Shown here piece by piece: positions 4,704 to 7,141 of a stretch of 7,141 nucleotides of DNA. The notes under the pieces were generated by a model. It searched no databases and was not told where the DNA came from. It worked only from the letters and a program-made list of their open reading frames with translations. Position 1 is the stretch's first letter; each line of letters begins with the position of its first letter. Made by a program: the position numbers and the translations under genes. The DNA is from LB3-1 sp036401895 (GTDB lineage: Bacteria; Chloroflexota; Chloroflexia; Chloroflexales; Kallotenuaceae): contig DASWTW010000315.1 of the NCBI GenBank assembly GCA_036401895.1, forward strand, positions 1-7,141, in the 5' to 3' direction.

Positions 4704-7141
4704 CTAGGTGTCGGCAGCTGTGAGCGCGAGCAGACCTGTTTGCGCACGCTGCGGAAAAGGACGATCCGCTTTCAAACGGCGCTCGGCGATCGCGGCGGCT
4801 TGCTGAGCAGCCAGCAGCGCCTGCTCAGTCTGGCCTTGCCGGTCGAGGATCTGCGCCAGCACCAGCATGCTCGCGGCCAGATCAGGATGCGCCGGATTGA
4901 GACTGGATCGCTGGATGGCTAGAGCTCGCTCGATCGTGTCCCTGGCTTGAGTGCATTGTCCCTCGGCCAGCGCGCAGCGGCTTAAGCTTTGGAGCGAGAG
5001 CGCCGTGAGCGGGTGCTGCGGCCCGTAGACGCGTTCGCGAGCCAGATAGCCTTGCTCAAGATACGATCGAGCCGTCGGCAGATCGTTGAGCGCCAGATAC
5101 GCCTGGCCGAGTCCGTCGAAGCGTGCGGTGGCCTCGAAGTGCTCGGCGCCGAGCGTGGAGACCTGAAGATCGAGCGCCGCCTCAAGCAGATCGCGGGCCT
5201 GCTCGACGTTGCCGAGCGCCAGCGCTACGCGTCCCTGGTTGTACCAGAGCTCGGCAACATCCGGATGATGCGGCCCGAACACAGCCAGCCGCATCGCCAG
5301 TGATCGCTCGTAATACGCGGAGGCTGCGGCGTGGGCTCCCCGCAGATAAAGCAGCTCGCCGAGGCTGTTGAGCGTCTGCGCGGTAGACATGTGGTTGGGC
5401 GGCAGAACTTGCTGGCGGATCGTCAGCGCATGTGTCAGGTACAGCTCGGCGCGGCGGTAGCGGCCCTGCGCCATCAAGAACGATCCCAGATTGGCCAGCG
5501 CGCGGGCGGTCGGCACGGCCAGATAGCCCCAGCGCCGCCGGTGAAGTCGCAGAACATAGCGCAGATGCGCCTGCGCCGCGTCGGACTCGGCCAGCAGGAT
5601 CAGCAGGACGCCCAGGTTTTCATGCGCCGCCGCAATATGTGGATGCTCCGGCGGCAGATGCGCCTGCCAGAGCGTGAGCGCGCGCTGCATAAACTGCCGC
5701 GCCTGCTGGAAGTCGCCGCGCATGTGGTGGATCAGGCCCAGGAAGTTGCAGCTGGAGGCGATCTCGTCAGGCTGGCCGCCTCGCGTCTCGCGGATAACCA
5801 GCGACTCTTCGAGGTAGCGGCGCGCGGCCTCGGCGTCGCTGCGCAGCCACAAATGATGGCCCAGCATCTCGCAAAGATCGGCGGTGCGCGTATCCCGGCG
5901 TCCGCGCGCGGCGTCCACGATAAAGTGTAGATGGCTCTGGATACTGACCAGCGGCGCAAGCTCACTGGCGGCGTTCACGGGAATAGCGAACGCGAGCAGG
6001 GCCTGCTCGACGGCGGCCTGTGCCTGCGCACCAGCCTGCTGCTGAATGAATAGATGCAGCAAGCGATGCAGACGCAGCGTGTCGCGGGCTACCTCTTCGA
6101 TCAGGCCGAGATCGCGCAGTCGCTCAAGCGCGGCGGCAGCACGAACGGACGAAACCGGCTCGGCGAGGTAGCGCAGCGTGGAAAGCAGCAGCCGGCGCGG
6201 GATCGCCTCGCCGGGCGCGAAATGGGCGGCGCAGCTCAGCAGCCGCCGCGCGATCTGATCGTCCACGTTCGTCGGGTCGAGGCGCTCGTAGCTGAGGGCG
6301 AAGGTTCGCGCAACATGCTGAACATGGCCGGTCGGCGAAACGCGGCTGCCCTGGAGCGATGGGTGGCGCAGCAGCGTGGGCTTGCGTAGCTCGGCCATAT
6401 ATTCGTCGGGCGTGAGATCGGCCCCATAGCGCGCCAGATACGAGCCGGCCAGATGCAGCGCGAGCGGCAGATCGCCAAGCTCGGTCGCGATCGCGTCGAG
6501 AATGGCCAGTCTCGCGGGCAAATCCGGGCGATGCTGCCTGAGCAGCGCGATGCTCTCGGCGCGAGGCAGCACGTCGAGGGGCACGGTTTGAACATGCAGC
6601 GTGCTTTCCCACAGCGCCCGGCGACTGGTGATCAAGATCCGGCATCCGCCGCAGGCAGGCCGCCAGCGCGCCAGCAGCTCGTCGTCCTCGCAGTTGTCGA
6701 AGATCAGCAAGCGTGGCAGCGGGCTCTGCCAGGCCGCACGCACCAGCGCGATCTGATCCTCGGTCGAGAGCTGCGCAAAGTTGGGATGCAGATCGAGATG
6801 CGCGGCGCTGCCACACGCGGCGATCTCGCTGGGCACGGCGGCCGTGTCGGCAAAGTTGAGCCAGAAGACGCCGCCCGCAAAGAACTGCCCGTAGCGATGC
6901 ACAAATTCGGTCGCGAGCTGTGTCTTGCCGATGCCGCCGAGGCCCGTGGCGGCTACCGGTCCGATCGCCACGGCAGATTGTTTGAGCAGCGCCTGAGCCA
7001 CGGCCAGCAGCGCCTGCGTCCGTCCCACAAAAAACGGATTGGGCGTCAGAAACATCCGCGATCCTGGCGGCAAGGTCGCGATCAGAGGCAGTTTGTGCGC
7101 TGGCGTCGTGGCGAGGAGCGCGCGACCCGACGCCAGCAGGC
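4704..7141 (-). CDS. NB-ARC/STAND-type ATPase with C-terminal TPR array, N-terminus beyond the right edge
   Basis: Probable signal-transducing STAND NTPase: nucleotide-driven switching of a sensor and an effector or regulator domain is the family mechanism. The reading frame stays open to base 7141. An internal ATG (7055) and TTG (7073) exist, but 28 upstream codons look like protein (ending LPLIATLPPGSR), and the phrase NPFFVGR normally follows another domain, so the gene is probably cut by the window. Counting from the ATG at 7055, motifs are Walker A GLGGIGKT (38-45), Walker B LLIFDN (116-121), sensor ILITSR (140-145), GDLPLALHLAG (194-204) and a winged-helix segment with LHRLLHLFI (329-337), the counterpart of the MHD motif. 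TPR repeats fill about 390-757. The stop is TAG at 4706-4704. It is codirectional with the transporter operon, about 130 bases upstream. A regulator of that operon, a defence protein or an unrelated sensor are all possible; the missing N-terminus would decide. Confidence 0.9.
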   Translation of the reverse strand, partial: LLASGRALLATTPAHKLPLIATLPPGSRMFLTPNPFFVGRTQALLAVAQALLKQSAVAIGPVAATGLGGIGKTQLATEFVHRYGQFFAGGVFWLNFADTAAVPSEIAACGSAAHLDLHPNFAQLSTEDQIALVRAAWQSPLPRLLIFDNCEDDELLARWRPACGGCRILITSRRALWESTLHVQTVPLDVLPRAESIALLRQHRPDLPARLAILDAIATELGDLPLALHLAGSYLARYGADLTPDEYMAELRKPTLLRHPSLQGSRVSPTGHVQHVARTFALSYERLDPTNVDDQIARRLLSCAAHFAPGEAIPRRLLLSTLRYLAEPVSSVRAAAALERLRDLGLIEEVARDTLRLHRLLHLFIQQQAGAQAQAAVEQALLAFAIPVNAASELAPLVSIQSHLHFIVDAARGRRDTRTADLCEMLGHHLWLRSDAEAARRYLEESLVIRETRGGQPDEIASSCNFLGLIHHMRGDFQQARQFMQRALTLWQAHLPPEHPHIAAAHENLGVLLILLAESDAAQAHLRYVLRLHRRRWGYLAVPTARALANLGSFLMAQGRYRRAELYLTHALTIRQQVLPPNHMSTAQTLNSLGELLYLRGAHAAASAYYERSLAMRLAVFGPHHPDVAELWYNQGRVALALGNVEQARDLLEAALDLQVSTLGAEHFEATARFDGLGQAYLALNDLPTARSYLEQGYLARERVYGPQHPLTALSLQSLSRCALAEGQCTQARDTIERALAIQRSSLNPAHPDLAASMLVLAQILDRQGQTEQALLAAQQAAAIAERRLKADRPFPQRAQTGLLALTAADT
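4785..5768 (-). repeat. Tandem 42-residue (126-base) TPR units in the STAND protein
   Basis: Kinesin-light-chain-like TPR units recur with exact spacing. A conserved His in a P-x-H-P type loop falls at residues 471, 555, 597, 639, 681 and 723 (counted from the ATG at 7055), each 42 or 84 apart; the skipped position 513 is Ala, and position 429 is Pro. Each unit has the A-x-x-L-x-x-LG and Y-x-x-A-x-x-x-x-x-x-AL pattern. About eight units are present, the last incomplete. Such arrays usually bind a protein or peptide ligand. Confidence 0.8.

Noticed and set aside
5331..5930. Plus-strand open frame of 199 codons opposite the TPR region
   Set aside because: It mirrors the 126-base TPR repeats and has no ribosome site or domain; a shadow frame.
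1..7141. CRISPR arrays, tRNA, rRNA or insertion sequences
   Set aside because: No spaced direct repeats of CRISPR size, no cloverleaf or rRNA-like stretch, and no transposase or terminal inverted repeats were seen; the only regular repeat is the coding TPR array.
1..7141. Cyanobacterial origin because of GCGATCGC sites
   Set aside because: The motif alone is not enough; the lipoprotein linker style and the STAND-TPR protein fit Chloroflexota better, and neither assignment can be proven from this window.

Overview
This is a GC-rich bacterial window (roughly 60-65% GC by eye) in which every supported gene lies on the minus strand, so it reads from right to left. Dense packing, a lipoprotein with a Thr/Pro-rich linker, and a STAND-type NTPase with a kinesin-light-chain-like TPR tail suggest a Chloroflexota-type genome, probably class Chloroflexia. 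That placement is an inference from protein style; no phylogenetic marker is present.

Region 1 (4704-7141) is a large NB-ARC/STAND ATPase with TPR repeats. It is open at the right edge, so its N-terminal domain is missing. After it comes a leader of about 130 bases (4571-4703) with no gene.

Region 2 (477-4570) is a tightly packed transport operon of the dipeptide/oligopeptide/nickel ABC family: permease B, permease C, ATPase D, ATPase F, then a 65-residue two-helix membrane protein. Junctions are an ATGA overlap (B/C), one intervening base (C/D), a 20-base overlap (D/F) and 10 bases with the ribosome site over the stop codon (F/small protein). Translational coupling is likely throughout.

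Region 3 (1-476) holds the start of a family-5 solute-binding lipoprotein, after a 94-base gap with a candidate extended -10 promoter and a perfect 7-bp-arm dyad. The binding protein is thus last in the operon. It would capture the solute outside the membrane, B and C would form the channel, and D and F would power it. The substrate cannot be read from sequence; peptides are the default guess.

The main oddities are: the binding protein passes from its linker straight into the middle of the family-5 fold; ATPase D has Ser where the third of four conserved C-terminal Cys is expected while ATPase F keeps all four; the TPR array holds an exact 42-residue register; and GATC and GCGATCGC are strongly over-represented. 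I see no convincing new defence or mobile system. The best candidates for something undescribed are the shortened binding protein, the small membrane protein, and the unseen N-terminus of the STAND protein.
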